Origin: Zygnema cylindricum
Taxonomy: Eukaryota; Streptophyta; Zygnematophyceae; Zygnematales; Zygnemataceae
DNA length: 64,000 nucleotides
Reading direction: 5' to 3'
Assembly (NCBI GenBank): GCA_037447655.1
Contig: JBBHKE010001969.1
Coordinates: 231,848-295,847, forward strand
The position numbers and the translations under genes were made by a program. Below are positions 23,470-35,406 of the stretch, piece after piece. Under the pieces are notes generated by a model. That model saw only the letters and a program-made list of their open reading frames with translations, was not told the origin of the DNA and did no database searches. Numbering within the stretch: position 1 is the first letter of the stretch; each line of letters opens with the position of its first letter.

Positions 23470-26400
23470 CGTGATAAAGAACTCTTCACTAAGCTACGAA
23501 AGATTCCTACTGTAGAGATAGAGTATGGGGATGGGAGAGTGTTTACTACAGATCTAGTGGGATCAGTAGATCTGAAAGTCTTAGTGGAGGGTAAGACCTC
23601 TATACTTACATTCTCAGATGTACTTTACATTCCTCAGCTGAGTAAAAATCTTGTCTCTACGTCTGTGTTAGATGACAAAGAGTTTGATACCTTCACCAGA
23701 AAGGGAGTCTTTACAGCTAAGTATGGGAATAAAGTTTACTTCACAGCAGATAAGGGTAGCCAAGGAATGTTTAGGCTTAACTTGAGTAATGAAAAGAAGA
23801 ATGCTTACTATGTTGGTGTTCCTAAGGTGATGATTTGGCATAAGCGTTTGGGGCATGTACATTTTGATAGGTTAAGGGAAATGAAAAAGCTTGGGGTAGT
23901 AGATGGCATTCAGTTTGGGGATAATGAAATAATGGATGATTGTAGTGGTTGTGCTCAAGGTAAGGCTCACAGACTTCCCTTTCCCAAAGCCGCCACATAT
24001 AGAGGTGAGAAAGTGTTAGATTTGGTCCACAGAGATATTTGGTGACCTGCAAAAGTACTTTCGGTTGGAGGAAAGAGGTTTATGATGACAATAACTGATG
24101 ATTGGTCTAGATACTCTAGAGTCTACTTTCTGAAAAATAAGTCTGAAGCATCCACTTACTTCAAAGAATATAAAGCTTGGAGTGAGAAGTTGCATGAAAC
24201 CCCTATTAAGAGGATAACGAGTGATAATGGGGGGGAATATACCTCTAACCAGTTTGAGGAATATCTGAGAGATGAGGGAGTGCAACACCAAAAAACTGTA
24301 CCATATAACCCGGAACAAAATGGGGTAGCTGAGAGGTTGAATAGAACACTAGGAGATAGTGCATGCAGTATGTTGGCAGACAAGAAAATAGGAAAGAGAT
24401 TTTGGGCAGAGGCAATGAACTGTGCCAACTATATTAAGAATAGAGTCCTCACCTCAGCTGTAAAGGGAGTCACACCTTATGAGAGATGGGTTGGAAGGAA
24501 ACCAGATATCCACACCTTAAAGTATTTGGTAGCCAAGTTTACAGTCTTGACACGGATAGGAAAAACTGGAAACTAGATGCTAAGGGAAAACCTGGATACT
24601 TTGTGGGATATGATGAGGATGTTAAGGGATATAGAGTATATGACTTGGCAAAGAAAGATATCATTCTGGTCAAACACTTAGTTGTCATGGATGAAGGGAA
24701 GTCATTTGACCCCTTCAAATATACAAAGAAGATTAGGATCAGATTTGAGTCTGAAAGTGAGGAGAACTCGGTCGTTCCCGAAAGGGATATGGGTGACACC
24801 GTGATTACAGATTCAGGGGAGATCCAAGATACAGGAGACTCACCGGAAACCTCACATACTCCTATGGACTTCGAGGAGATAGAAGAAGCGGGACAAGAAC
24901 CGGTTTCCATGGACAGGGGAGCCGATGAAACAGTGAGAAGAAATCCAAGACTTCCATCCATTCTTGCTTCAGAGTTTGAGGGAGGAAGAAGGAGCAGCAA
25001 AAGATTACAGGAAAAACAAGTCGCTCATAAGGTAACTAAGCTATCTCACCCTGATGAGCCTCAGTCTTACTCGGAGGCAGTGAATAGTCCAGAGAAAGAA
25101 AGATGGATTAGAGCTATAAATGATGAGATGGCTTCTATCATGGAAGCAAATACCTGGGAATTAGCAGATTGTCCTCCAGACAGAAAACCTATTGGGTGTA
25201 AATGGGTATTTAAACTAAAACTGAACCCAGATAATACCATTGAAAGATATAAGGCTCGATTGGTAGCGAAGGGGTTCACCCAAAAGGAAGGGATTGACTA
25301 TGAGGAGACCTTTGCTCCAATTGTTCGGTTCCCATCAGTAAGGATTCTCCTCAGCCTGGCAGCAGCGGAAGACATGGAAATCCATCAGATGGACATTAAG
25401 ACTGCGTTTCTTAATGGTGAGTTAGAGGAAGAAATTTTCATGAGACAACCCGAGGGGTTCGTGGAGGAAGGAGAAGAGAGCAAAGTCTGCAGGCTCATAA
25501 AGTCCTTATATGGACTAAAGCAGGCTCCCCGACAGTGGAACAAGAAACTAGATGAGTTTCTTACCAGTCTGGGATATATCCGTATAAGCTCTGACCATTC
25601 TATCTATATGTTTGAAGATGAGAATGGTGTCATTTTTATTGCAATTTATGTGGATGATCTGCTTGTGTTGAGTAAATCCTTGGAAAAGATCAATAAGTTA
25701 AAAACAGAACTTAGAAGCAGATTTGATATGAAGGATTTAGGGGAGGCAAAATATATTTTGGGGATTCAGATGGAGAGAGATAGGGGGAAGAAGATTATCA
25801 GACTTACTCAGAAAGAAGCAATAGGTAATATGCTTGAGAAATTCCAGTGGAAAATGCTAACAGTTGTACCACTCCCATGGACTTGAAAAAAGTAAGTGAT
25901 GGGAGTGTAGAAGGAGGAGTAATTATCTTAGATGATCAAATGAGTATTGAAGAGAGAGAGTTTATGAAGACTATCCCTTATAGACAGGTCGTAGGAAGTT
26001 TAATCTATTTTATGAATTGTACCAGGCCGGACATAGCGGCAGCAGTTGGAGTACTCAGTAGGAGTCTGAATGATCCTAGGAAGAGGGATTGGGAGGCAGC
26101 CAAGAGAGTCATGAGATATCTGGTTGGAACCAGAGAGTTATGGTTGCATTTGGGAGGGGAGCACACTGACATCACTACTTGGAGTGATGCCAGTTATGGG
26201 GACGCACCTATGAGACGATGCACTTCTGGGTATGTGTTGTATGTTGGGGAAGGTGCATGCTGTTGGAGCAGTAAGCAACAAAAGGTGGTTGCACAGTCCA
26301 CCATGGAGGCTGAGTACATGGCCTCTTGTTCTGCTGTGAAAGAGTTGATGTGGGTCAAGTCCTTGCTGCAAGAACTTGGGTATATGAAGGAGGGAGTGCA

Positions 26401-26647
26401 TGAAGTGTTTTGTGATAATCAAGCGGCCATAGCAATTGCAGCAAATCCAAAACATCATTTTAAGGCTAAACATATGGACATAAGATTAAGTTTTGTAAGA
26501 GAAAAAGTTGAGAATAAAATAGTGAATCTTGTATATAGATCTGATGAGGAAATGGTAGCGGACATGATGACCAAACCTGTACCCTCGCCGAAATTAAAAT
26601 ACTGCAGGGAAAAATGTGGATTAAAAGAAAAATTAAAAATAGACTAG
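23470..26647 (+). pseudogene. El-1 pol: integrase, reverse transcriptase, RNase H, broken
   Basis: GAG-pre-integrase HHCC (WHKRLGHVHFDRL, then CSGCAQGKAHRLPF), a TGA at 24043, the integrase core with TDDWSRY, SDNGGEY and NGVAERLNRT giving D-D-E, a frameshift near 24510, then the linker. The RT has GCKWVFKLK, FAPIVRFPSVRI and the YVDD box near 25647. A second frameshift near 25850 precedes RNase H (TWSDASYGD, STMEAEYMA, CDNQAAIAI) and the copia C-terminal KPVPSPKLKYC. The gene order INT before RT fixes it as Ty1/copia. Apart from these lesions all catalytic motifs are present. Confidence 0.93.
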
Positions 26648-26660
26648 AAAATAAGGGGAG
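26648..26660 (+). other. El-1 polypurine tract
   Basis: AAAATAAGGGGAG directly before the 3' LTR, the plus-strand primer site. The same AAGGGGAG is found before the LTRs at 49606 and 59132 and inverted after 32311. Confidence 0.9.
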
Positions 26661-27663
26661 TGTTGAAATAAGTAGTTTTTGTATTTTCTAGTTTAAAATA
26701 AATTAGCGGAAACATATATAAGAAATGATGGCAGCCTGCCTCCATCTCTTCTCTCTCTCCCCCATACTTGTTGTAGTCACTGAAAGAGAGAGAGAGCGAT
26801 GGAGCCATGGCTGCCTCAGCTCCATAGGAAGGACTAAAGAGTGACTTAAGTCACTCTCAACAAAAGGTTGAGTCCGGCAGGACTCGAACCCCCGACCGGT
26901 AGAGCGCGGCGTAGCCGTTAGCTCTAACCTGTCTGTCGTAGAAGTCCGTTAGATTATATAGGGTTTCATTCATATATAAACTGTTGTATAGTACCGAAAT
27001 GATCTAACTGGAATATGAAACGAAACGAACATAGAACTTGTTAAGGTTTAGTGTGAAACGTCATTTCGCACGAAACAAATGAAACAGACACTTTTAACGG
27101 TCGACATTTAATGTCGGATTTAATCCGACGGCGCACGTCGTCGCCGAGATCGCGGAATGGTCACTTTGGATTTTATGGACGTGGCATGACGTGGCGCCGC
27201 GTGGAAGGATGACATTCGGTCGCGGGAATTCCGGAGGAAGTACGGACAAGTGGAAAAATGACACGCGTCCACTCAAGAGCCTTGTCGTACACCGGCCGTA
27301 CAGAAAGTACATCGGCCATAGTACCTTTCTGTACTTTACAGTAATACGATTGGTTCGTACTTTAGTAGATAGGGGTTGTGAGAGGGATTTAGGACTTAGG
27401 AAATATTTGGTAGACAGACACCTCTCTCTAATAGAGCTTTGTATAAATTGGCATTTTTTGCCGGCTCATAACTTATCGCCTGGTTGGCCGTTTTCAGTGA
27501 TTCTTTTTGCTACGGACTCAGGGGAGTCCAGGCTACACAAGGGTGCATTCAAATTGTCAGTTTGCCTTCTTGGGCAGAAGTGGTCGTGGCTTAAAGTGGG
27601 TTAGTTAAATACTATCTAGAGGCTTCCTGTATTCTGTAGTCCAATGGAGGACACAGAATTGCA
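26661..27663 (+). repeat. El-1 3' LTR
   Basis: 1003 bp, about 99 percent like the 5' LTR by eye, ending AATTGCA before the TCAGT duplication. Confidence 0.96.
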
Positions 27664-30600
27664 TCAGTGTCTCCATCACTGGCGGTTGTTCGACCTTCCG
27701 AAAGGTTGTGGCGTTCGAGAACCACAGTTCGACCTTCCGAAAGGTTGTGGCGTTCGAGAACCACAGACCCCAAGGTACCATGTTTGGGGATAGCGGATCT
27801 CTTGGGTGTGGTGAGCAGCACACAGAAACTGGTTGATATCTTGCACTCGTAGAGTCATGCTACGGCGGGGGCTGGACCCGTCACAATAGACTGGGAGGCT
27901 CTTGAAGAGGAAAGGAAGAAGGCGCTGGAAGAAGAACTGCTCCTCATTCGGGAGGCTAGACGGAGAACAGTAAGGTTCCTTAGTGGACACGTAGCTCCTC
28001 CTAGTAGGACAGGTCACTCTGCTGAAGGACAACCTCAGTGTCAGGCAACTCCTCCTGCAACACAAGCTCCAAAGACTTTACCGGCACGTTAACTGAAATC
28101 TCCTCTTCAGCGGGAAGGGGAGGAAACAACAAAGACTAACGAAGAGGGGTTGGGTGCAGATCTACCAAATAACTTGGCAGCTGCTTCCACTGAGCGTCTT
28201 ACATTTGTCTCGGTGGCGGGATCTTCCAATGTGGAGGCGTTGGTGCAACTACAACCCGACTGGAGACTACTAATTTTTCTCGGACTATCCACTCCTCCAC
28301 CATCACCATCTCACGCCTCCTCTCCCTCGCCATCCCTTTCTCACGCTGCTCCTCCACCATCACCACCTCACGCCTCCTCTCCCTTGCCATCCTTTTCTCC
28401 CGCTGCATCAGTCCGTGGGTCACCGGACCCTCGTGTCTTATCTAGAAAGACGTCCCAGTCTACTCACCTTCTCACACGCGTTCCCCATCTTCTAGCTCAG
28501 AGACTCCTCCTCCCGAGACCTCTAAAAGAGGTTCCACCCCATCTTCTAGCTCAAGGACTCCTCCTCTTGAGACCTGCAGATGGCGGCCTAGGGGATAGAC
28601 ACCTTTTCCTCAAAGCCCCTAGTCGTCTTCGTCTTCGTCATCGCCCCTTTCCCAAAGATCTTTGAACCTTGTCTCCACATCCCATCGGTGGAGACGGTTG
28701 AAAGAGAGGAACAATACTTTTTAGGATATAGAGGGGCAAGAAATCCCACCCCTCTTTTAACAGCGAACCATCTTTAGTGGGGGGGGGGATCTGAACTGTT
28801 ACACCCACCTTTCCTATCGGAGGAGGAAGCAGTTCGGATCTAAAATGTGTAGATCCAGGAGCAATTTCGCCAGCTCAGTTTGTCAGCCACACCAGACCAG
28901 CCTGGCCACAGTTCACCAACCATGCGGAGGAGGAGAAATAAATGGGTGATGTAAGGATTTTTACTGAAGACACTTCGAGGATCCCAATCTCCGATTTCAA
29001 ATTGCTGTGGAAATCTTTCACACAATCCGAGATAAACAAGTTTAGGGGAGAAGCAATCCCGGATGACTTCGAAACAACACTTTTCCGATGATTGTAAACT
29101 ACCTCTTCGCCGGAGCTCTTGCAGACTACAAAGAATGGAACCCCTTTTAATGGCCGTAACTATTAAGATCTCTGACCCGGTTCTCGACGCAGGAGTCTTG
29201 CAAGCGGAAGCAAATCTGGCCGCGGCTGCGAACGCTTCTGTAACGCGTGCATTCACAAAAGACATGAAATTGCAAGGCCAAGGGCTAGCGTATGTCAATT
29301 AGCTGCACAGAAGACATGAAATTGCAAGCCCAAGGGCTAGCGTATGTCAATTAGCTGCAGGCTCTTGTGGAAGCCCAGGCTGCCACCAAAATGGTCGCAA
29401 ACACTACACCCACTCTTTTGAACACCTGGAGGCTCCTATACACCGAAAGAATTCAGTTTGCCATCAAAGAATTCATCAAATTTTGGTATTTGAAGAATGA
29501 AACCCCACAGACTCTCTTCAATCGACTCTCTAGCCCCTGTTAGAAAACCAAACTGTCCACTATAGACCTCCTAGCTATGGCCACTAAATATTATACAGCT
29601 ATCCGTAACTCGTTCGGGTCGACAAGACAAACTACTCTTGATAATTAGATTGCCGGAAAGGCAATTCAATAAATTAATCCCTTTGCCAAAAACTTTTTTT
29701 GGTGGCTATGAATTTGTACGACCACTTCGTCCACAGTGAGGCAAAAGAGAAAGCTGTAATCGGCAAGGCCTGAATGAACTTTGCAAGATTCGCTGGGGAA
29801 ACCTTCTTGAATGAGGAAGAACAAGCCGAACTTTAAGCTTTGCGGAAGCTTAAAGGGAAAAAGGTTGATGATAGCGAGTCAGAACCCGCAATCGGGGCAG
29901 ATGACCGAGTTTTCTTTTATAATTGCCTCAATTGTCAACAAATCGGTCATGGGTGGAAGCACTGCCCCAAAAAATTGTAACCAAAACTTGCTCTAAAATA
30001 TAAAAATGGGAGAAGGAATGGGCTTAGAGGACTCGAAAGCAGCAGGAACGAATCAAAAGAGAAGGGGGGGGAGAGAAAACCCCAAGACCAAAGATAAATA
30101 TCGACCAACTCCGTGAAACGAAACATCTAAAATGTCTCAATATCTGTTGCGGCAAATAAAATCTCCCAAGTTTGATGATCTAAAAATATCTAATGAGATC
30201 TGAAGTAAATATACCACTAAGGCTCAAAATTTGAAGCTTGTGGTTTTATAGGGCATAAAGAAGGGCAATGTTTCCTAAAAAATGGGGTCCCTAAAAAGAT
30301 GATGCAATATGCTTTGTTCACCATTGGAGGGGAAACCGCAGTGAATCCTCTGCCTCTGAGCTCCTTTACCCATAGGGGCGTCGCACCATGGAGGATCCTG
30401 AACGAGCCCCATTAGGTCCGGCGAGGCTGACCTCGGAAAATATTATCGAGCAACAGAGCCAGCAATTGGTTGCGATTACAGCGAAATTGGCCGCCCTGCA
30501 TCTAGGATCCTTGTCTTGGACACCTGCTCTGACGGCAACTCAAAAACTTCAAAGGAAGAAACGGGAGCTATTGCAAATGCTAGCGGAGCTTGAACATGAA

Positions 30601-31139
30601 GCCACGACACGTGGAGATGATGATGATGTAATGGGTTGGGATATTGAACCTCCAAAGCCTCACCACCCTCGAACCTTCATGTCGGAGCCTGGAATGTGGG
30701 AGTGAGGGACAGTCGCCGGCAGCTCCGCGATTCTACCGCGGAGCAACGGAAAGATAGGCAAAAATTGGATCCGACGGACCACAACAGGAAAGCAACTAGA
30801 TCGTTATCCTTTACTCCTCGGGCAGTAATTCTAAATAGTGATGTCTACCTCGACATCAAGAAAGCTCAACCTCCTCCTCCACCCCCTAAAAAGAAGTTGC
30901 TTCCAGGTTTCGAACATTTTCAAGCGGATAAACAGAAACAGGTGGAAAAGAAAAACCTTCATAAACAAATTGATCAAGAATGGTTTGAGAAATACGTGGC
31001 CGAATATCCTAATGATAACCCTCCTAGCACCCCTCCGACAACATATTCTGTTGCCGAAGATGACGAAACCGACAAAGAATTGCCCGAGTCCCAACCCCCT
31101 TCCTCAAAACCGACTGTCATGCTGGTACTACACCTAATG
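27664..31139 (+). pseudogene. Gypsy gag remnant in broken frames, with zinc knuckle
   Basis: This continues the gypsy ORF after the El-1 insertion. Frames are broken many times. Recognisable parts are Ser/Pro-rich repeats at 28297-28570, a helical capsid-like stretch (28940-29660), and the knuckle CLNCQQIGHGWKHC at 29924-29965. After them come frames at 30388-30705 and 30696-31142 (polyproline and KKNLHKQIDQEWFEKYV, an acidic linker). It ends at the El-6 boundary at 31139. Protease and reverse transcriptase, expected next, are absent from the window. Confidence 0.65.
27689..27766 (+). repeat. 39-bp tandem duplication in gypsy gag
   Basis: Two direct copies of a 39-bp unit beginning TTCGACCTTCCGAAAGG and ending GAGAACCACAG. 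The unit itself holds a small inverted repeat (CCTTCCGAAAGG). The length is a multiple of three. Confidence 0.9.
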
Positions 31140-32311
31140 TGAAACCTCGTGTGCTCCATTGCCCACAGAAATCGCAGATCCAAAAGAAGCTTATCTAGAT
31201 AGTGCCAACTCTAAGTTGATATAAACCCAAATGACTGACCCTTTGACAATCAAAGACCCATTATAGTTTCACCCCTGTGAAATAAGACTTTCTGTGTGCT
31301 CAGTTCCACCATAGAATGCAAAGTTAGAATATGAGTTTTAGACACATTCACCCACTTTGACTTTCCCTTATAAATGCAGCCACCCTGGCAGGCAAAAATT
31401 CTGACCAACTACACCCGTTCGTAGCCTGGACTCCCCTTAGTCCGCAGCAAAAAGAATCACTTAAAATGTTCAAGTAAATTTATAGATATGAATGGTCAAA
31501 GATGACCCTTTTGTACAAGAGCTCTCTCGGAGAGAGGCTACTACCTACTAAATTTTTCTAAGTCCTATCTCTCTCTTAAACTCTATCTACTGACGTACGG
31601 CACCAATTAAACTACTGTGTCGTACAGAAAAGTACAGGTGCCGGTGTACTTTGTGTACGGCCATCGTACGACATGGCCAAAATGTCGACACATGTCATCT
31701 CCATATTCGTTCACGCAATGACGAAGATGCCGCTATCCAATGTCATTTTGCCATGTGTCATCCTATGTGGCGATGACCGCAAACCGCCGAAATCTTTTTC
31801 CGCGATCTCGGCATCATTTCCGGCCGTCCGATCGAAACCAGGTTTTGATTGTAGCCGTCATAAATACGTGCGCGGTATTTGTTTCGTGTTCGAAACAAAT
31901 ACGAGGTATCCGTTTCATATAGTACATTCAAATCGTACAAAAACTGTATCTATGTATTCATATCAATATCTTGTTAAATGAACTAGTCTACGTGTAACAT
32001 AATAAATATTTATCAAACCTCATATTTCCTATCATTAATCATTTACTTATAGGTTAAGGCTATCGGCTAAGTTGACTGACGGCAGGTACCCGGATCAAAT
32101 CCCGGAACCATCAATCATTTTAGATAACTCTACCAAGATTTGCCTTGTTGTCCTCTTTAGACAGCCTAGGCAGCCATGGATCTAACTCCTCCTCAAGTCT
32201 TGAGTGACTGCGACAAGTGTGGGGACTTGAGTGAAGAGTTAGAGGCAAGTTGTCATTGTTTTAGCTTTTATTTTACAATCTCTAGACCTATAAAATACTT
32301 AAATTTCAACA
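31140..32311 (-). repeat. El-6 3' LTR
   Basis: 1172 bp. It has the LTR stem-loop (about 32177-32245), a tRNA-like module on the plus strand (about 32053-32120, with GGATCAAATCC as B box) and GTAC-rich sequence. It is followed on its right by the inverse of the polypurine tract (CTCCCCTTATTTTCTAG). Confidence 0.85.
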
Positions 32312-32349
32312 CTCCCCTTATTTTCTAGTATACTTTACTTTCAACTCCC

Positions 32350-33933
32350 TTAAAAAACAACAAATACATTTATATATATTTTCCTTTCCTTTTTCTTTTT
32401 TCCTTCATGAAGCTTCAAGCGAATACCTTTATATTTGAGAAAGTGTATTAGATGACCAAAAATAATTTCATCTTGTCGATCATACATTTTATTTTGCATG
32501 CCACTTTTCAAAAATCCGAGCAAAGATTTTATCCACCTCCTCCCCTTTTCATCCAACCAAAATCCACTTTCCCTTTTCCATTTCCAACAATCAGCTCCAT
32601 CCATAATTTGCAACACATCCTCAGATGCTAACCCTTTTACATGCACACCTTTATAGAGGGTATCACTCCCATTAGTGATGTCAAAACCATTACCCCCCAA
32701 AATTATCCTTAAATCAAGAGTCCCACTAAGTTCTTCGTAAAATCTACATCTTCCGAAATCATATTTTTATCCATGATTCTTAACCCATTTTCTGAACTTT
32801 CCTTACTCTCTCGCATGGAATTCTTTCCACTATCACTTTCTAAATTTATTCCCAATAAATATTTCTCCTCCCCCATACCTTTCATTAAACATTCCTCTTC
32901 TCCCCTATCCTTTAGAACCCTTTCTAGTTTCATGTGTCCCCTTTCCTCGGAATCCGTTGAAGTCTCCCTTTCCGACCAGTTTTTCTGTTTCCAAAATATC
33001 TATGAAACTATCCTCAATATTTTGAACTCCCTCATGTATTTCCTCTCTCTTTGCTTCCAATATACCTCCAAAAGCACACTGTTGCTTATGTGGAATTTCT
33101 GTGTGCTTTTCTCTCTTCCTCATACTACCGATGCGGAGAAGCTCTAAGATATCTTCATCCTCTTTCTCCTCTTCCCCTTCTTCCTCCTCATCCACATTCC
33201 AACTTCTAAGTTCTTTCAAACAAGGGAATTCCTCTATATAATGACCCGGTTCCCTACAAAAGAAGCAAACCCTTTTTTTCAAAGCTCTCGTTTCTTTTCC
33301 TCTCCCTCTCTTTCTACCAAAGTTTCGATAAGGTTTACCTTTGTCTTTCTTCCTCTCATCACGCTTTCGCTTGTCACCGCCGTTCCTCTCATCACGCTTG
33401 CGCCAATCACCACCAGTTGTAAATGCATTCACTCAGTCACTTCCCCTATGAAGCTCCAAAGTGCTTTCCCTCACAAGAATTATCCCCATGGTAAAGCTCC
33501 AAGTCCATGAAGAGGCATCCATCGCCTGCATACGACAAATGATGTTTTCGTACTCATCTGGGAGTTTCATGAATAGTGTATAAATCTTCCTCTCCTCAGA
33601 TTCTACATATCCCGCACTAGCAAGCTCAACATTTAGCGCAGTAATTTCATTGCAAAACTCTATCATGCTACCGCCTTTATAAACATAGGCATCTATTTCT
33701 TGTTTTACTAAATGATGCCTCTGAATAGTCTCACTCTTATAAATCTGACTTAGTGCTTCCCATATCTTTGAAGACTTCGTTAAGTTTATAAGAGTGATAG
33801 CTTTTGACTTAGACACGTTTCTAAGTATGAGATGCTTTGCTATAGTGTTTTTGTATTCCCATATTTTTCTGTCATTTTCTTCACTTTTAATCCCTACAAG
33901 TGGCTCTCTCGGAGAAAGGCTGATACCAACCAA
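32350..33933 (-). pseudogene. El-6 gag with unknown C-terminal domain
   Basis: The N-terminal part (33933-33433) is UBN2-type gag (IWEALSQIYKSETIQRHHLVKQE, then YVYKGGSMIEFCNEI), followed by one TGA. Next come a Lys/Arg/Asp-rich stretch, the knuckle CFFCREPGHYIEEFPC, an acidic run, and CAFGGILEAKREE, where autonomous elements go into protease. Instead of a DSGA protease there are about 200 further residues, in two overlapping frames, ending in a segment with GFDITNGSDTLYKG, CWKWKRESGFWLDEKGRRW and FGHLIHFLKYKGIRLKL and a basic tail. I recognise no domain in it. The polypurine tract follows directly, so this is the whole coding content. Confidence 0.7.
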
Positions 33934-34693
33934 ATTTTCTAAGTCCTATCTCTCTCTAAACTCTATCTACTGACGTACGACACAAATAAAATTATTGTGT
34001 TGTATAAAAAAGTACATGTGTCAGTGTACTTTATATACGGCCATCCTACGATATGGCCAAAATGTTGACACGTGTCATATCGGGATTTGTTCTCGTAATC
34101 TCTAGAGTTGCCGCAATCCAACGTTGTCGCGCCACGTGTCACATGACATGGCGATGACAGTAAAACACCAAAAGTATATATTTTGTGATCGCGGCGCCTA
34201 TCATGGTCGTCCGATCAAAACTGTATACAACTATAGCCGTTGAAAATATACGCGCGGTATTTGTTTCGTGTTCGAAACAAATGCGAGGTATCCGTTTCAT
34301 ATAGTATATTAAAATCGTACAAAAATTGTATCTATGTATTTCGTATCTATATCCCGTTAAATGAACTAGTCTACGTGTAACATAATAAATATTTATCAAA
34401 CCTCATATATCCTATCATTAATCCTAGACTTGTAGGTTAAGGCTACCGGCTTATTTGACGGATGGCGGGTACCTGGATCAAATCCCGTGTCCGTCAAATA
34501 TTTTAGGTAACTTAATCGAATTTTCCTTCCTGTCCTCTTTAGACAGCTTAGGCAGCCATGGATTTAACTCCTCCTCAAGTCTTCAATGATTGCGACAAGT
34601 GTTGGGACTTGAGTGAAGAGTTAGAGGCAAGCCGTCATTGTTTTGGCTTTTATTTTACAATCTCTAGACCTATAAAATACTTAAATTTCAACA
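33897..34693 (-). repeat. El-6 5' LTR, U5 side deleted
   Basis: It matches the 3' LTR from the CTCTCTCGGAGA hairpin outward and includes the stem-loop (34563-34630) and a tRNA-like module (about 34437-34500). The part corresponding to 31140-31515 is missing. Confidence 0.85.
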
Positions 34694-34719
34694 AACAACA
34701 GATATCCTTCCACTTCTAG

Positions 34720-35319
34720 AAGGATGCTCTGAAGCAGCACCCCGTTCTCTGGATGCCTGATCACCAAAGACCTTTCCTCCTTTATACTGATTGGAGGAGG
34801 TTTGGATTGGGAGCGGTTTTGGCTCAAGTCGATGATGTCAAAGATGAATATGTGATGGCCTACGGTAGCCGAAGCAACATCAGGGCAGAGGGGAATTATA
34901 GCAGTTATCATGGAGAATTACTCGTTGCGGTTTGGGCCATCCAGCATTTCCGACCTTATTTGTACGAAGTCCATTTCACCTTGATTAGAGATCACCAACC
35001 CCTGAAATGGATTATCGAAAATAGTAAGTTAACCGGCAAACTCGCTAGATGGGTTCTTATCCTGCATAAATATGATTTCGACATTGTTCATAGGGCAGGG
35101 GAAATCCATGGGAATGCCGACGGACTTAGCCGGAATCTTGATCCCTCCACCATGGATTCCACTAGGGCTCGGCATGATGAGGACCTTGAGATCAGTCTGG
35201 GACTCATTCGAGCATCCTCCACTTTCATCTGGCTTTCCCAATCTGGGGGGGAACTGTCAACTTTTTTGGCCTACGTGGAGGGGCAGGCGCCCATAGGGGC
35301 CGGACGAAAGGACATCTAG
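34720..35319 (+). pseudogene. Gypsy RNase H fragment
   Basis: It begins just after an in-frame TAG with KDALKQHPVLWMPDHQRPF, the RT to RNase H linker. It then has LLYTDWRRFGLGAVLAQ, YSSYHGELLVAVWAIQHFRPYLY, LIRDHQPLKWI and GNADGLSR, the gypsy RNase H series with its acidic residues. It ends at a stop at 35320. The RT that should precede it is missing; the left neighbour is the El-6 LTR. Confidence 0.9.
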
Positions 35320-35406
35320 AACGACCCCGATGCTCTCCAATCTATACAGCAGGGGTCGCCTCTTCCCCACTTGACTGGAATTTAATTATCTTGAGTATAG
35401 ACCCGG

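Larger units (their letters stand above)
21316..27663 (+). mobile_element. El-1: complete Ty1/copia retrotransposon with intact ends
   Basis: 6348 bp with 1004- and 1003-bp LTRs (TGTTGAAA...AATTGCA) and a perfect 5-bp target duplication, TCAGT, at 21311-21315 and 27664-27668. I count about 11 substitutions and one length change between the LTRs, roughly 1 percent. Order is gag, protease, integrase, reverse transcriptase, RNase H, as in copia. The internal frame is broken by three stops and two frameshifts, so it cannot make a full polyprotein. It is inserted in the gypsy element. Confidence 0.97.
31140..34693 (-). mobile_element. El-6: minus-strand gag-only copia derivative
   Basis: The 3' LTR is 31140-32311 and the shortened 5' LTR is 33897-34693, with TGTTGAAATTTAAG at each LTR start. 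The internal region of about 1.6 kb holds gag with a zinc knuckle and an unfamiliar C-terminal region, but no protease, integrase or RT. The primer site, gag start and LTR U5 are deleted at the 33897 junction. The flanks differ (TAATG left, AACAA right), so no target duplication is visible. That agrees with a deletion or recombination that also removed gypsy sequence. Confidence 0.8.

Noticed and set aside
24539-25000. Minus-strand frame in El-1 as an antisense gene
   Set aside because: It mirrors the pol linker and reappears at 51254-51613 only because the sense sequence is conserved.
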